NCBI GenBank assembly: GCA_025526915.1
Contig: JAHLKH010000252.1
Location: 1-30,817 of the forward strand
DNA: 30,817 bases
DNA from: Entophlyctis helioformis
Taxonomy: Eukaryota; Chytridiomycota; Chytridiomycetes; Chytridiales; Chytriomycetaceae
Reading direction: 5' to 3'
A model generated the notes under the pieces. It searched no databases and was not told the origin of the DNA. It saw only the letters and a list, made by a program, of their open reading frames with translations. Each line of letters opens with the position of its first letter. Within the stretch, counting starts at the first letter, position 1. A program made the translations under genes and the position numbers. Positions 1 to 14,245 of the stretch are shown here, in pieces.

Positions 1-3000
1 GCTCATGCCCATTGCGACTGGTCTTGTGTCAGCCCCTCGATCCATGGTCCGAATGTGCTCATGGCAGAGCTCCATCTCGTTGCGCGACATGGCTTCGTAG
101 ATTGACTTGATGGGCGGCATTCGTGCGAGCGTCTCGTTGTCGGCTGTTGTCCAAACAACATCCATCGTCTCGGCAAACATGGTGCTCAGCAGTTGTGCTT
201 CCCAAGCCGATTGCGCCTGGCGGCCGAAAACGACACCGGCCACGGCCATGTCCAACTGGTGCAGAAACACTGCATGGTCTTCGATAGGCCCCGACAGTCC
301 CGTGAACATGGCACGCAACGCCTTGGCGGCCTCCGACACGGTCTCTTGCTGTATGTCAAACGTGGTGTTTGGCTGGCACGGAAAGGCAGACAGCCGGCAT
401 CGCGTTGTGGCGAAATAGCTGCACAAGTTGAACAGTGCATTGCGATACGCCGACGTGGGCTTGAACTCGTGTGGCAAGATGTTTTCCTCAATGACATGGA
501 AGCTCTCGCTCAGATACGCTCTGTAGTCGCGGCGTGTTTCGACCCAAAGCTTGATGGACGAGACGAGGAGGGCAGACGAGACGGGAGTGTGTGGCGCACA
601 TATGACCCACAGTCGGAAGTTTGGGCTCATGCTGGCCTGCATCGCCTGGATGTCGCTCATGCGGCGCAGGAACCGTGCCATGACACTTGCAGACACCACG
701 TATCCAACGACAATCACCCACCGGCCTTTGCTCACCGACTCGATAATCGCCGCATCGCCAAGGTCCCGCACATCGCGATCGGTTGATAGGATATGGAGTA
801 AGTTGGCCATGTTGCGGCGTCCTGCATACTTGCGAATCAAGGCCACCGGCTCGTCCATCCCCGCTGAAATGACCAGAATGGGAGTGGCTGGGCTTGACAT
901 CCTGAAGCGACTTGCCCACAAATCCGCAGGGAACGACCCGTCCAGTGCCTCGGACCCAAGCTCATGTTGAATGTACATTTCCAGTGACTTGACGAGCGTG
1001 TCTGGCCTGAGGCACCGGAGGACCATCGAGCGCTCAATCGGCGACAACTGCAGTTGCCAACGTGAGGGGAGAATCGCCTTGAACGGATCGGATGCATTTG
1101 CAACGTCCTCCCAGCTGGACTCCATGATTGGCGTCGTTGCGCGGTTGGCGTACCGCGGAAACTCCATGGCGAATCGCGAAAACTCGGGAAGCTTGGCAAG
1201 CTCATGCAGTGCCGCCCACTGGGACTGTGACAGCCATTCCGGAGCTGGATTGGCGGGGAACTCGTCTGCGTGCCATTTCCTTGTCTTGATGTCGATCGAA
1301 TCCGTGGCCGCGTTGATCAGGAACCGCACGTGCGAGTCAGGCATCAGCCACTGGTGACCTGCATCATTTGGGTTCACGTCCAATGGACCCGCAGGCTCTC
1401 TGCCTCTGTCTTTGGGAGGAACCGCCAATAGCGCAGAGGCCGAGTGCGGCGGGACATTCACATGCGACACGGCCCTTGCCATGTTGAAGAGAAAAACGAT
1501 GCGGTCTGCATGTGCAAAGCCTGGCGCGACTGCCGAACACACCAACGTGACGATCCGCCTGAAGAACGCTTGTGTGTTGATCTTGTCTTCGCGCCGAATG
1601 TCTTTGACTTGCTGGGCACATAGCCCCACAAACCACGACAGCGAGTACAGGTATCCAGGATGAATGCGGCTCATGCGCACAACAACCATGTACACCTTGG
1701 CCAATGCATCCGCCAGTCGCTCGTACCACGACACCTCCTCAAGCACGGCTTCCTCTTCCTCGGCATCCTTGATCTGGCCACGCTGAATGGCAGACATTTG
1801 CTGCTCGACATCAACCATCGTCCGGTACAGATCGCCGCCCGACAGATCGCTCTTCTGGAGTCGCGCCGAAAACTCCACCCCTCGAGACTGGAGGACAGCC
1901 ATCCGCGTGTGCTTGTTGGCGCTTTCGACCGCACAGTGCTGCAGACGGTCACGCAGCTCGCTATTTTCAGCTGAAAGGATGGCTTGCACAACGGCATTGG
2001 CAACACCGGTCAACTCCGTACTCGTGTGCACGGACGATAGCTGCCTCATCCACCGCTGCCAGGGCACCAGCCGCTGGTCCCGTAGAATCACAATGTACAG
2101 GCGAAATGCTGGCGACACCGTCACGGTTTCAAACCCAAGACCGCGCTGGATCTCGATTGTCCGCCTTGTGCCTGTATCAGACAGTCCGCGCAGATCAGCA
2201 AGGATCTTTTCAACGGCAGGCGGCACTGTGCCTTGCTCTGCCCGAAGGATCAATCGAATGCCGCGCTGCATTGCCTCGCCAATCTTTTCTTGAATCTCTT
2301 CCTCGAGCACCGAGTGCTCTTCGACGCGGTGTTCGCGATCAATCGCTTTCAACCACTTGGAGAAGTTGTCCTGGCTGTCCCAAACAACAGGAAATCGTCT
2401 GTGGTGCTTGCAAATGAATGCCGTTTCAAGGCTGTGATCGTCCGCAGTAAGGTCATACAAAAGGTACGTGTCTCGCAGTCGTCCTGTAGCCATGAACGCC
2501 GGGAACGAAAACGCCGAGGCGGCTTCTGCACTGAACACACGATCCGCATCGAGCCTCTGGCGCCACGCTTGCCTTGCCCACTCTTTCGTGACAACGGAGC
2601 ACGGTGCGAGGTACGCAAGTGTGCATGCAGCGAGGAGAGCCCTGCCAAGAAGAAACATGGCAGTCTGCTCCGTTTCGGCAAGCTCCTTCTCGCTTTGTTT
2701 GCAGGTTACGACCAGCGAGTCGACAAGCACACTGGCCGATCCGAGAATGTTGTCCAGCTCCTTAATCTTGTGGTGGGTCGACTCGCGCTGACGGATAAGC
2801 GCTTCAAACGTGGTTTTCATGTTCTCGAGAGCCGTCTCGCCCAGAGTTATGCGCGCATGTGTATCTTGAACCGTCTGCGCCTGCAATGCCACCTTGACTT
2901 CCGTTTCTTGGAACTGCCGTTTCTTGGGCTGCATGACAAACAGGACTGTATGGTACCGATCGATCGCCTTGACCCACAGTCGCAGCGCTGCTGCTGCCTT

Positions 3001-6000
3001 TGACAGCTTCTCGACCGCGGATGAATTGAATTCGTCGTTGCGAACGCACCGCTCCATTTCGTGAACCGCAGCGGCCGAGATCTGGTCCCTGTCGATGGAG
3101 ACAACATTGCGCTGAAACCTCGGATCAGAGATCATGCGACGCGCAGCATCCCAGGCCGACTCGCCAGCACGCGCCTCGTGCTTGACCAGAGTCATCACAG
3201 CGTCCATCACAAGCAGAATGCTGTTGGGAGGATCGTCAAGACCCTTGAGCTCGTAAATGTCGCTTCGCTGGAGTGCCTCTACTTCCTTGATTGCTGCAGC
3301 TTGCAGGGGAGTGACTTTGTCGACCTCGGTCGTATAGGCATCCTGCAAAAGCGTGAGCTCTTGTACAAGTGCCGCATGGGTGTCTCGATCAAGTTTAACT
3401 TGATTGATGGCATCCTCCCGTTCGATACGCTTTGCTTCCATTTGCATTAAAACCTCTTCGATCTGGCTCGTGAGCTTCGCAGCAGTCTTGAACAGGAGGG
3501 CGATAATGCAAGAGCATCGGGCCGCATGTGATTATACAGGCACGGGATCGCTTGATGTTCAGCCGATCATTGCACCAGCATGCAGCGCATTCTAAAAATG
3601 CAATGCCACTACTTACATTCTGCCATTTGGCATACTCGCTCTGCAGCTGCTCGTAGTCTTGGAACCGCGCTTTGGAATTGGATATGGCGTCTTTCAGTTT
3701 TCCAAGAGCCCGCTCCTGAGCCATATGCCGTCGACTGTACTCGGGTGCAAAGGCATCAATCGACGCGACGAGTCCATCGTGAGGCAACGTAATCTGCCGA
3801 CGAGCCTTGTCGCGCTCAAAGGCCACAATATCGCCGGCTGCAAGTGCCGTTGAATGCAAAAAGTTGGTAACAAGGGTCTGCGTTTCCGGAGGCATGGTTA
3901 CGCCTGCTTGTCCAAGTCGTCTGGCCAGGATCCAATCGACGGTCTTTGCATCCCAGTGTGGCGCATGATGGAGCCAAGTTTGCGTAGTCACGATGGGATA
4001 CTGCGAAGCCGTGTGGCGCCAACACCGGGAAGGGGTGTCGTTGATAGTCACAACAATGCGAATGTGCTTGCGCATGTAATCTGCATACACATGCAGCAGA
4101 TTCCATGCCGCATGCTGCTCGTCCTGTCCCTGGTCGGCTGCACGATCAGACCATGAGGTTTGCTCCTCAACACCTGCGAATCGAACATGCGTGCCCTTTT
4201 CCATCTGTTGTTGTTGCTGCTGCTGCTGGCCTGCCTGCTCTGCTGTCGGCATCTGCTTGCTGCTCCGCGCCGTGTGTGTGGCCATGCCAGTCGCTGCAAG
4301 TCGTGCACGAAAAATGGCTTTGATATCGGCTGTTAGAATGCCTGCCATAAAGTCTGCGCTGACGCCATACTTGATCATTGAGCAAACATCCATCCATTGG
4401 CTGTCGGTCAAGTACGTATCGTCGACATGAACGACGACCAACGGTGTTGTCGACTGGATGGAGCGGACATAAACGCCACGTAGCCACTCTTTCCAATGCG
4501 TCTGCTCAGCAGCAGCATTGCCGGAGCCATCCCAGAGATACTCGTGATACTCTGCATCGGCCATGTTGGCGGCCAGACGCACGATGCTTTGCCGATCGCC
4601 TGCATCGCCGCCCAGAAGGACCACGGAATCGCCGATCGTCGCCAGTGAGAATGCAATCTTTTCAGCCATCACAAGGCCGTGCGGATGGCACACGGCTGCA
4701 ATATCTTCTTGCTTGAGCCAATCTCGTCGGTATGCAACCTGCTCGAGGAGCGTGTCAATGGACGCCAAACGCTGCGTCGCCACGACGCGGCCAGCGTGGC
4801 TTGGGGTTGCTGCCACCTTGATGGCCGGGGTCTCGTGAACAACACCAGGCTGGATGTAGAGCAGTGGGTCGTCCTCGCCTTCCAGAAGCGATTGCATCTC
4901 CATGCCAAAGTCTGTCCTGATTGTATGCTCGAGTGCCAGCCGAAACATGGCTTGGTCCTGTGGATTTGTCAGACGATCACACCATAGCCGCGTTGCAGCA
5001 TGTGCCCAATAGTGGATTATCGACTGGCCATCTGGGTCTCGAAGCGACCGTTGTGCGACTAGTTGAACAATCTGCTTCATGTCTCGCAGCGAAAATAGAT
5101 AGTGAGGATTGCTTGGCGACCGACGGAAAGCAGCTCGAGCGCGTCGACAGAGTCCCCACGTGCCACTCAAGACATTGCGAGCTAGATCGGCACCAAACGC
5201 ACCAGTTGCCTGTCGCAGAGACCGGACATCGTCCAATGTAATCTCGGCAAGTCGCGCTTCTTCGTCGTCATCAATGGCGAGCGGCGTAAAGAACCGCATG
5301 TATCGCAGCGGAAGCGCATAGTCGCGCGTCTGCTGCCCAAACACTGCCACAATTGAAAGGTCTTGCACCGACTTGATCTCGCCGTCCGAGTACCATGACG
5401 ATGTTTCGAGGAGCATTCGCAAACTCTCCAGAATACGGCAGTGGTTGGTGCTTGCTTCGGGCGACAGAGTGTTGAGATCGTCAATAAACGCAAGGTGCCG
5501 CTGCCCAGACATGTTGCCGAGAGCTGCGCGGCGCTTGACTTGCAGACCAGACTCGATTCGCTGCTGAAACGCATCCAGCTTCATGCCGCCACACGCAAAC
5601 ATTTTCGTTACAAGCTCGGTTGACCGGCCAGCGAGACGCGACACAAGGGTTTGGCCAAGGAGCGTCTTGCCAACACCTTGCCGGCCAGTGAGTAGAATGT
5701 GCGCCGGCACGGTTGAAAGCGGCAAAGGACGCAACAATAGATTCATGAAGCGTTCGAGCCGCGTCACGTCAAGCGTCCATGCTATGTTCTCCGTTCCGGC
5801 TAGCGAGCCGCTGATAAACGACGATTGCGGCGCTGGCCACGGCTCCCATCGCAAGACACGCTCGTCAAAGACATAGTCAAAGACCGTTTTCTGGGAGGAT
5901 AATCGCAGGCGGCACGGAGATAGCCGTCTGGCATTCGCATGCGACGCTCCAGGTCGTGCAAACAGGTCGCTGTGAGCTGCTGCCGCACAAATTGGTCGAA

Positions 6001-9000
6001 TCGTACGCGTTCGGCATGCTCTCGGTGCGATCCCAGCATCCAAACCATGGAAAACAGCGATGCTGCCAAGACCCACACATACTGCTCTTGGTCCGTGAGA
6101 CGGTCGTATCCTTGCACTCCAAGCTCATCAAGCAGTGCAAAGAGCATATGAAAGACGCGCTCCACCAGAAACCGCTCGGTTGCAACGTCAATGGCGTTGG
6201 TTGAGTTGTCAGGGTACACGAACTGGATGGCTGGAACGATCATGTTGCGGTGAATGGCGAGCATGAATGCACCTAGTCGCTCGATTATGGGAGGGCAGCG
6301 CTTGAGGATGGCCTGGACGATGTGCTCGCTGTGCAGCTTCTTGCCCTCGATCAGAATGATTCTTGTTTGGGCAACGGCTTGCGGCGAGGCTTGCGAAAGG
6401 TCCAAGGACTCATACAGCAGTCGCACGTGGTCCAAGTTTCTTGTCTCGCCAGAGCCCATGCGCACCGTTCTGCGATCCGAATCGACTATGCAGCAGACCA
6501 AGTCCATCCAGTCGTGCGTCAAGTTGCCGTCGAGCACTACCCACGCATAGCCAGCATCTTTCACGGCTGGATCGGCCAGTCGGCCATGCGAATCGATAAT
6601 GCCAGCCTGTCAGACATCGGTGGCTCGTTAGAAGAAGCACGACATGGAATGTGATGCACAGTGCCGATCAATCGCCCAACGTACAGTGTGTGATGCGTGC
6701 TCAATCGCTTGTTGCAGTAGCGTTGGAATCATGCCTTTTCTTTCAGCTTCGCTCGAAGCCATGAGCTTGCTATCTGGCAGGCTGGCATTGCCACTGAGTT
6801 GCGCAAGAGAAACAGCCAGTGGACAACCGTGGAAGACGCGAAGGTGCCGCGAGTCCCTCGGTGCCCATGCTTCGAGGGCAGCCTTGGCCAACTTCCAGCA
6901 CGTGGTCTTTCCAGACATGGTGTCTCCAACAAGGGCGATGGTCGTATGCTTGCATACAAGCGTGTCGAGGAGAACCAGCGTTTTTTGAAGCACATGGTCC
7001 GTCAAGCACAACCCGAGCCGCTCGCCAACCGCCTTGATATGGCTGCTCCACAACTCCAGACGGCGTGGATCGGCTGACGATTCCTCCGTGCCGACATGCA
7101 AAGCGTCCCCTTGGTTTGTGCTGGAGAGTCCATGAGAGGGAGGCTGTTTGACAGTAGAAGACGGCGGCATATGCGATGCCATGCCGGACCCCGACATGCC
7201 TGTGTTGGACAGCGGACCAAGGTTGCCAAAGACGTCGTGAAGCAGATCGGCAAACACTGCATCGTCGCGAACAAGCAGCATGGGGTGCAGTTCACTTGTG
7301 ATCGCCTTGATAAGAGCGTCTGACTCGCTCTTGGCGGCATGGCTAGCACGGAGACGGCTTGCGTGCACAAGAATCTGCCGAACCTGGCGCATGCCAATGT
7401 CAAGGGGCTGATTGGTGGAGCAGATGCACAGCGACCTGATGAACACGCACATCTTGCTGGCCAGTGCTCGCGCATTCTTGAACCCATAGGATGTGAGCAA
7501 CACGTCGCAAATGACCTGCATGTCGGGGCGGACGGCGGCTGCCACGTTGCGAAAGAGCGATCGAAGCCTGGCAGGAAGTTTAAGCCAGAGGTCCATGGAC
7601 GGGACGGTCGCAAACACGGCTCCATTTGTATTGACTTGAAACTCGCGGTCGTCCAACGTCAGCGTTGCGCCGTGTGGTTTACCAGCAGCCAGTGCCAAGC
7701 CACGCCTGATGCTGGTCAGAAGATGGATCACGGACGGGAAAAGCTTGGGTGACATACGCTGGATGTCTGGGAAGACGAGCCACGACGGCATGGACAAGAA
7801 CGCGTGCACCAAGCGAGCAAGGGCAGGAGACTCTGTGTCGGCGCCGCAAGGAACAGCGATACACATTTGTCCCGTGAATGCCGCAAGCTCGGATATAGCA
7901 GCAAGCTTGCCGCTGCAAGCACGGCTCGTGAGGACTGGAAACCCATTTTGCGACAGCACACTAAAGAGACGCAGAAACGTCTGGCTTAGGCTTGGCGTGA
8001 TGACGAGCCGCCCCTGAGCCCCATGATACTCGTAGCCATACGAATAGCAGCGGAAGCCAAGAGCCGGCTGCGCGGCAAACGTAACAGAGATGTCGCCGGT
8101 TGACTCTGATATCGAGTAGTGCATTCTGTTGAGGACAACCGGGGCCTGTGGCAGTGCTGCCGCCGCTGATGCTGAAGGCGACATGGCCGTGGCCGCGCTG
8201 GCTGATAAACTCGCGACTGCCTCGAGCGAAGCCTGATATGTGACGACCAGCGCCTCATTTGCAACACGGGTTGCTGACGGCATGGTTGCCCGTGTTGCAG
8301 CCACCAGAGTCTCGATATGGCGGATGATTCGCAGCCTAAACTCCTTGACTTTGGCTTCGTCCGGATCCCGTGCAAGCCTTTCGACTTCTTCCCACGTGCA
8401 GGCGTTTGCAGCGAGCAGCGTCGCCTGGATTGGGAAATCGCCCAGTGCAATGTGCGCCTTGTCCGAGCGCGACGCAGCAACTGCAGCAAAGATGGACTCC
8501 TTGAGGCTATCTCGCATTTCCTTTTCGAGAAGCATCAGCACAGCGTCCACCTTGCCCGAGAACGGGACTTGCCGTGCAAACTTAAGATCTCGCCCTCGTG
8601 GCTAATCATTCCGAAAATGCACTCTTGGGACGCAGCGTAGTTATCACCGCCTCTTGTGCTCGGTGTCGGCTGCGGATCTGCAGGGTTGCCGATAGCGCCG
8701 GCTGGCGGTGCGGCTGCAGCGCCGAGTGTTTGCCGGCGCCGCTGTTTAGTGCGTCGTCCGGAGTCGGCTGCTGAGCCAGCCAGGCCAAGGTCGCGGCTAT
8801 ATGGCGCAGACGAGTCATGCATTCGAGCATGGCTTGTTGCAGGAACATGCTGCGCTGCTGAGGCGGACGACGTCATTGCGCCGTGCAGCAAAGATTGAGC
8901 GCCGTCAAAGTACTTTGAGACGAAGCGGCTAAGGAGATCGACCGACGTTGCAGACAGCGTGTCAAGCACTTCGTCGTTGGACACGAGATACATGCGAGGA

Positions 9001-12000
9001 CAGCGGGTGCGGCGCTCATCAATGAGCGCTTGAAGACGGTCTTGTACACCGTTGATACGCGTCATGCCTCCCTGGATAATGTCAAACAGGTCTGTGCGGT
9101 GAATGAGCGTTATGAACTTGCGATTCTTTGACACCATGTCCGTGACCATGGCAATGGTTTTGCATGCAGTCGCAAACGCATCGACGGCAAATGACCCGAG
9201 GACAGCAGCATTGTCTGGATCGGTCAGGGTTGGATGGAGACGAGTAAACTGCGTCTGCAACTCAACCCAGAGGATCAGGAGTTCCTGCGCACGATGCAGT
9301 TTTCGGATCCACTGATCAAGCTTGCCTGCGACACTCGTGCCAACAGCTGTCTTGAACAGCTGCTCTGATTTGATTTGATGGTCCTGCAGCAGAGCACCAG
9401 CCTCTTGCGCGTTCTTGACCAAGAGATAATCGGGGCTGTAAAACTGCTCGAGCAGAAAGTCGCCTGCCGTCAATTCAGTCTTCATCGCCTGGAGCGCCGT
9501 TTCAAGCTTGTACTCGATGCTTGCTTCGCTGCTGATGTCTGTGATGATGTCATGGACCAGCTCAAGGTCAAGATCGAGCACCTGGCGCAAGCGGAGACCG
9601 GCAAAGTCGTTGAGAGACAGGCCGATGATGCCTGCAATCTTTTCCCAGTGCCATTCGCGCAGAGCAGGGTTCCTGAGTGCGCGGATGACGCTTGTGTTTC
9701 TGCAAAAGTCGTTCACGTCCTGCTTGAGACGGTTGACAGCCTGGCGCGGACTGATTGCGTCATTAAACAGCTGCGACAGTGCACGAATCGACTTGTTCCA
9801 CGCATGCACTTTGGCAAGCATCAGCTCGGCATCAAGATCCACAAAGTACTCTTCTGTCCACTTGTCCAGGTGCAGGCGGGTGTCGCTGGCAACGTGCCAT
9901 AGCGTTTCATACGACTCGAACTTGGTGACCATGCCTGGCAGCTGAGCAAACGAGCTGACGGGACACCCAATGCGTGTCTCGCGTTCCTGCACAGACTTGG
10001 ACAGCCGCAGAATATGGTCGACAGACTTGCGCAGAGCGAGAACTCCCTCGAGCATACTGGCTGTCGCTTCGGTGTCGGAGACGGCCGAGAACGAGTCGAT
10101 TTGCTTGGTGAGCGACGCAATGTGCACATCCACGTACTCCTTGTCTGCCTGGATGCTGTTGAGGATCCGTAAGCGCGCCGTTTCCAGCCGATCTTTGGCA
10201 GCCGCAAGCGCATTTTGCATGGATTGCGGCCATTTGAATGTTTCCCAGTACGCGTTGCTGACGTGGTCCGCGACATGCATGCTGTACTGGAACATGAACT
10301 CCCAGACCTTTCCGACCTCTTGAAACTGTAGGCACGATCATGTCTCGGCTCTGTGAGATGATCATCTAGGGAAAGCAGACGCACACGCTACGCCCGGACG
10401 CTCGACCCACCTCTTTGGTGTGATCGTCCAAGTCACGAGTGCACCGCGTGATCCACACTTTGAGTTGCTTCCAGGTTTCGGCGTCCTCCTGCGGATCGAC
10501 CGATATGTGGACGTGGAGGTCTGCGAAAACGCCCAGCAGGTACCCGCAGGTTTCTTCGATCCGCCACGACAGCAGAGCCTGTATGGCTTCAAAGCTGGAC
10601 TTGGCCAAGTGCGTGTAGATGCGCTTGATCAGCGAGCAGTCCAAGATCAAGGGTGGGAATTCGACCGTGTCGGACGAGACGGTCGCCAGGTCAGCTTGGG
10701 CTTGCACAAGGAGCTTGACTGGCGCCTCAAAGTCGTCGAGTGTAGCATCTGGCCGAGCGAGTGTGGCGGACGGATCGTCTTTGACCAGAAACTCAAAGGC
10801 CTTGTAACGCTCGGCCAAACTGTCGATGCTTGACCAAACGCCTTTGACCATGTCGCGCACGGACGCGAACCCAATGCTCAACAGTTCGTGCTGAGCATCG
10901 AGTGACTTGACATGTTTGTCGCTGTCTGGCACAATCAGACTCGAAAGCACAAGGGTCTCGATGTGCGGGATCGTGCCTGTGGTGAGGGTCTGCGGCAGAG
11001 AAAAGAGCCTCCACAGCGCGGACTCGAGCTGCGGAAAGTCTGGGTTGAGGATCACACGGTTGCTTGGCTGTGGCTTTACGTTTGGCAGCTGGCGCAAGTG
11101 AGGGATAATCCAGGGAGCACCCGAGTTTGTACCAGGCGTGCCTCCAACCTCGAGACTTATATGGATGATGAACAGAGGCCGCACTGTTGCTCTTGAAGGG
11201 CTGGGAGGCATGATGATGAACGATGCCTTGCGTGCATACGCGGCTGCAGACACACCCGCAGCGGCTGCGGCACTGTGCGTGTCTTGTTGACGCTTGGATG
11301 CGCACGAGGTCCGATGCACCTGCGCCTGAGCTTGATCGCCCAACTCTGCTTGCTGCTGTGCAGAACCGGCATGGCCATTCGACGCTCGGCGCCACTGCGA
11401 TTTGCTATGCGGCTCGTTTGGCGGTGCGCCAGGCAGTCCATGATCTGCAAGAGTGTCGCTTTCTTGCGCATGGATAGAAAACAGCTTCAAGAACGACTTG
11501 AGTCCCGCGATGACGAGGTTCCTGAGCTGCGCCTCCATGATAACGTTGACAAGCCGCAGAAAGCTTTTGCAGCGACTCTCTTCGTAGGACTTGATGCTGG
11601 TTTCGCGAAAGTTGAAAAAGTCGCCAAGGAGCGTCTCGATGCTTGTCGCGATTGCACGCGGCCACTCGCACATCAGTCGCACCTGGGCCGACTCACAATG
11701 CACTTCTGCGCGTTCCGAAAAGGCGCCAAAGACACACGGGTAGTCCATGTCGAACATGTAAAACGAGTCCTTGTGCGGCAAGACGCCACGTAGGGCTGCG
11801 AGCACCTCGATCGACGCCTTTTGTAGGTTGGAGTTGGCGCTGAACATGTAGTCGGACAGATCGCGTGTGGCCACGGCAACTTGACTCAGCAGCGTCTTGG
11901 ATGTATCGTCTTGGTCGGCACCCGACTTGGACAGTGCAAGCGCAGCAAACTTTTCAGAGTTTATGGTCGACTGCTGTGTCTTTGGCTCGTCGACGTGTTT

Positions 12001-14245
12001 GAGCTCGTAGTTTGTGCGCTTCATGCTGAAGACGTACTCGGCCTCGAGCTCGAGCAAGCATGCCTCCTATGCATCCCAAGCCAGCCATAGCCATGTTGCA
12101 TCAGTGTCCAAGCTCTGGCGAGAATGACGAGGGAACAAGAGGCTGCAGCGCACTGTGGCCAACCCACCAAGACAGCATAGTCCTTTTTCTTGAGAGGCCG
12201 GCCAATACGCTCGAGTGCACCGAGCTTGAGCGAGTCTGGAAAGGGGGCCATGCCTTCGATCGACTGCTTCATGATTTTCCCCACATATTCGCTCTCCAGC
12301 TCGGCGAGGCTGCGCAGCTTGACGGCGGACTCGATGCGGCGGAAAAACAGGTCGCGGTCCTCGACGACAAACAGCAGGTTGAGCCGGCGCACCCATTTGC
12401 GGCTACCGGCGTGATCGTGCCACTGGATCAGATACATTTGTGTGGCGGAATCAAAGTCAACCACAAGGCACTTTGTCCACTCCCATTCAGTGACGCGCGC
12501 CGAGCGCTCTCCTGTGGCGGTGAAATGGTACCGAGAAAAGGCAGGCGTCCCATCGAGGCCCATTTCGCGGCCGAGTGCAAGCCATCCTTCCGGAGAGTGC
12601 ATTTCAAACTGCTCAGTGTCGTCAAAGGCTTCAAGAGGAAGACGTTTTGGTCGCGACAGCGCCAGAGTGTTGTCGACGAGCGGATCAGCAAACATGAGAG
12701 TATTGCTGTTGAGCTCAGAATCATCCAATATGGAGACTCGATTGTCTTGCTGGCGGCACGTGTCTTGAATGTCCAATGTGGACAATCCTTCGCTGTTGTA
12801 GACCTGCAGACTGCGAGCAGACGCCGATCTATTCCACATGGCAGCGACAGTTGACGGCAATCATTCAGCACAACAGTGTGGCTCGGTGATGGTGCAGTCC
12901 CAGCATGCGCGTACCTTTGCGAGACGGCCGACGTGGGCCGCTTGCTGGTAGCCGTGCTTGGACGAGAGTTGACGCGCGAAGGGACATTTGTGGATGCCAG
13001 CGACTTTGCAGATGATCGTCTGCCGAGTGCCGTTGCGACGGAGGATGCCGACTTTGAGCGAGGAGCGGGCAGGCCCTGATCAGCGCGCCATTCTACGGGT
13101 CGCGATGCATGAGGTGTTGCTGGCCGTTTATCGTGTTGCTGAGCCTTTGCTGGCTTGTCGGATGGCAGAAACGTATCGAGGATGGTGTCGGCTGCATACA
13201 CGGCAGCAGGCGCAATCTCCGGATGGGACAGCCGGTCAAGGGCAGAAGCATCGTATGGAGTGGGCAGCGGCACAATTGATTCAAGGGAGTCCCATGCGGA
13301 GCTTTTTGTGCGGCCATGAGCGCTTGTTGCGCTATGTGGGCGAGACGATCTTCGAGACGGGAGCTGACTCATGAAGCCACCAATGCTCTTTTGCAGGCGG
13401 CGATGTTCTGCGATGCCTGATGTTGATGATGCTTGGTTTAGCTGCTGGCCAAGACGCGACTTTGGTCGCGATGCTGGCGGGGCTGATGACGCTGCCGCTG
13501 CTGCTGCCGAGCGCGGCCGTGCTCTGCTGATCGACCGGTGTGCTTGAAATGCAGCGAGCCTTGAACCATCTGCGTGGGATGGCTCTGGTCCAGCAGGTGT
13601 TGCTGGCACTGCCTTTGCAGCAGCCAGCGCCGCAGCAACCGACGGGTCGAGAACAGGCAGATCCAGACCGTTCAGTGCTTTGCAAGCGTCGCGAATGTCA
13701 GCCTCGATGCGCATGTATTCGGCCTGAACATCGTCTGTCGAGCCAGCCAGCAGGTCCCGCACGTTTCTTGCGACGGCATCTCCAGCCATGTTTGGAAGGG
13801 AGGACACGTGGTGTGCGGCATTTGGGTGGTTGGCGTGTCCAAGCTGAGGCTCTGACAAGACGCGGTGCTCTAATGGAGATGATGCGTGCTGGTCATGGCC
13901 GACCGTCGAGCGAAGTTGGCGAAGCAGTGTTTGTGAGCGACTGCGGCTTTGACTGCGACTGCGACTGCGAGAGCGGCCGCGTCCTTGGGCTGGGCTGGTC
14001 TTGCTCCGCGGACGAACGTGAGTGCTTTCAGGGCTCGACGATAGGCTTGGCTGCTCGTTGCGAGGCTGGGGCTGCGGCCGCTTGGATGGAAAGGCGCGTT
14101 CAAAGTCGTCGTCCGCGTCGTCAACAAGCAGCCTCTCGCGAAACACGGCCGGCCAGGTGTTGGCAAAAGCAGTTTCTGCGCATGGAGTTGTGTTGACGAG
14201 AGTGAGCAAGTGGGCATGCCATCCTTCTGTTGGATGCCCCACCAT
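1..14245 (-). CDS. Divergent axonemal-type dynein heavy chain with degenerate AAA1 (3' end off the window; two 1-nt frame breaks)
   Basis: Exons, 5' to 3': 14245-12915, 12828-12168, 12066-10411, 10325-6685, 6606-3617, 3486-<1; phases agree once one base is restored in each of two exons (near 8582 and 5888). About 4,589 residues are visible. Seen in order: Ser/Arg-rich N-terminus; tail and linker (LVSNDEVLDTLS near 8990-8955); AAA1 (YGYEYHG at 8040) with Walker A changed to SRACSGKLAA and Walker B to VFPDIQRM; AAA2 with intact GDTMSGKTT (6927-6901); AAA3 with GRQGVGKT (5686-5663) and FIDDLN; AAA4 with degenerate GGDAGDRQS and a polyQ insert (about 4205-4229); stalk; microtubule-binding domain (about 3260-2885); AAA5; AAA6 (LRCLRPDTLVKS near 1020). 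Known of the family: AAA1 hydrolysis drives the power stroke, so this protein probably cannot work as a normal motor. Inference: the pattern and size recall DNHD1-like proteins. The start is uncertain; an alternative ATG lies at 13789. Confidence 0.93.

Noticed and set aside
5881..5960. A small intron to explain the dynein frame change before KTVFDYVFD
   Set aside because: The only good acceptor (CCTCCCAG) would need a donor inside the conserved FDQFVRQQL segment or an intron under 30 bp; one extra A in the AAAA run restores a family-like reading, and exon length arithmetic agrees.
8570..8600. Programmed -1 ribosomal frameshift in the dynein
   Set aside because: No X-XXY-YYZ slippery site or obvious downstream stem is visible, and similar one-base losses occur in unrelated genes at unrelated sequences.
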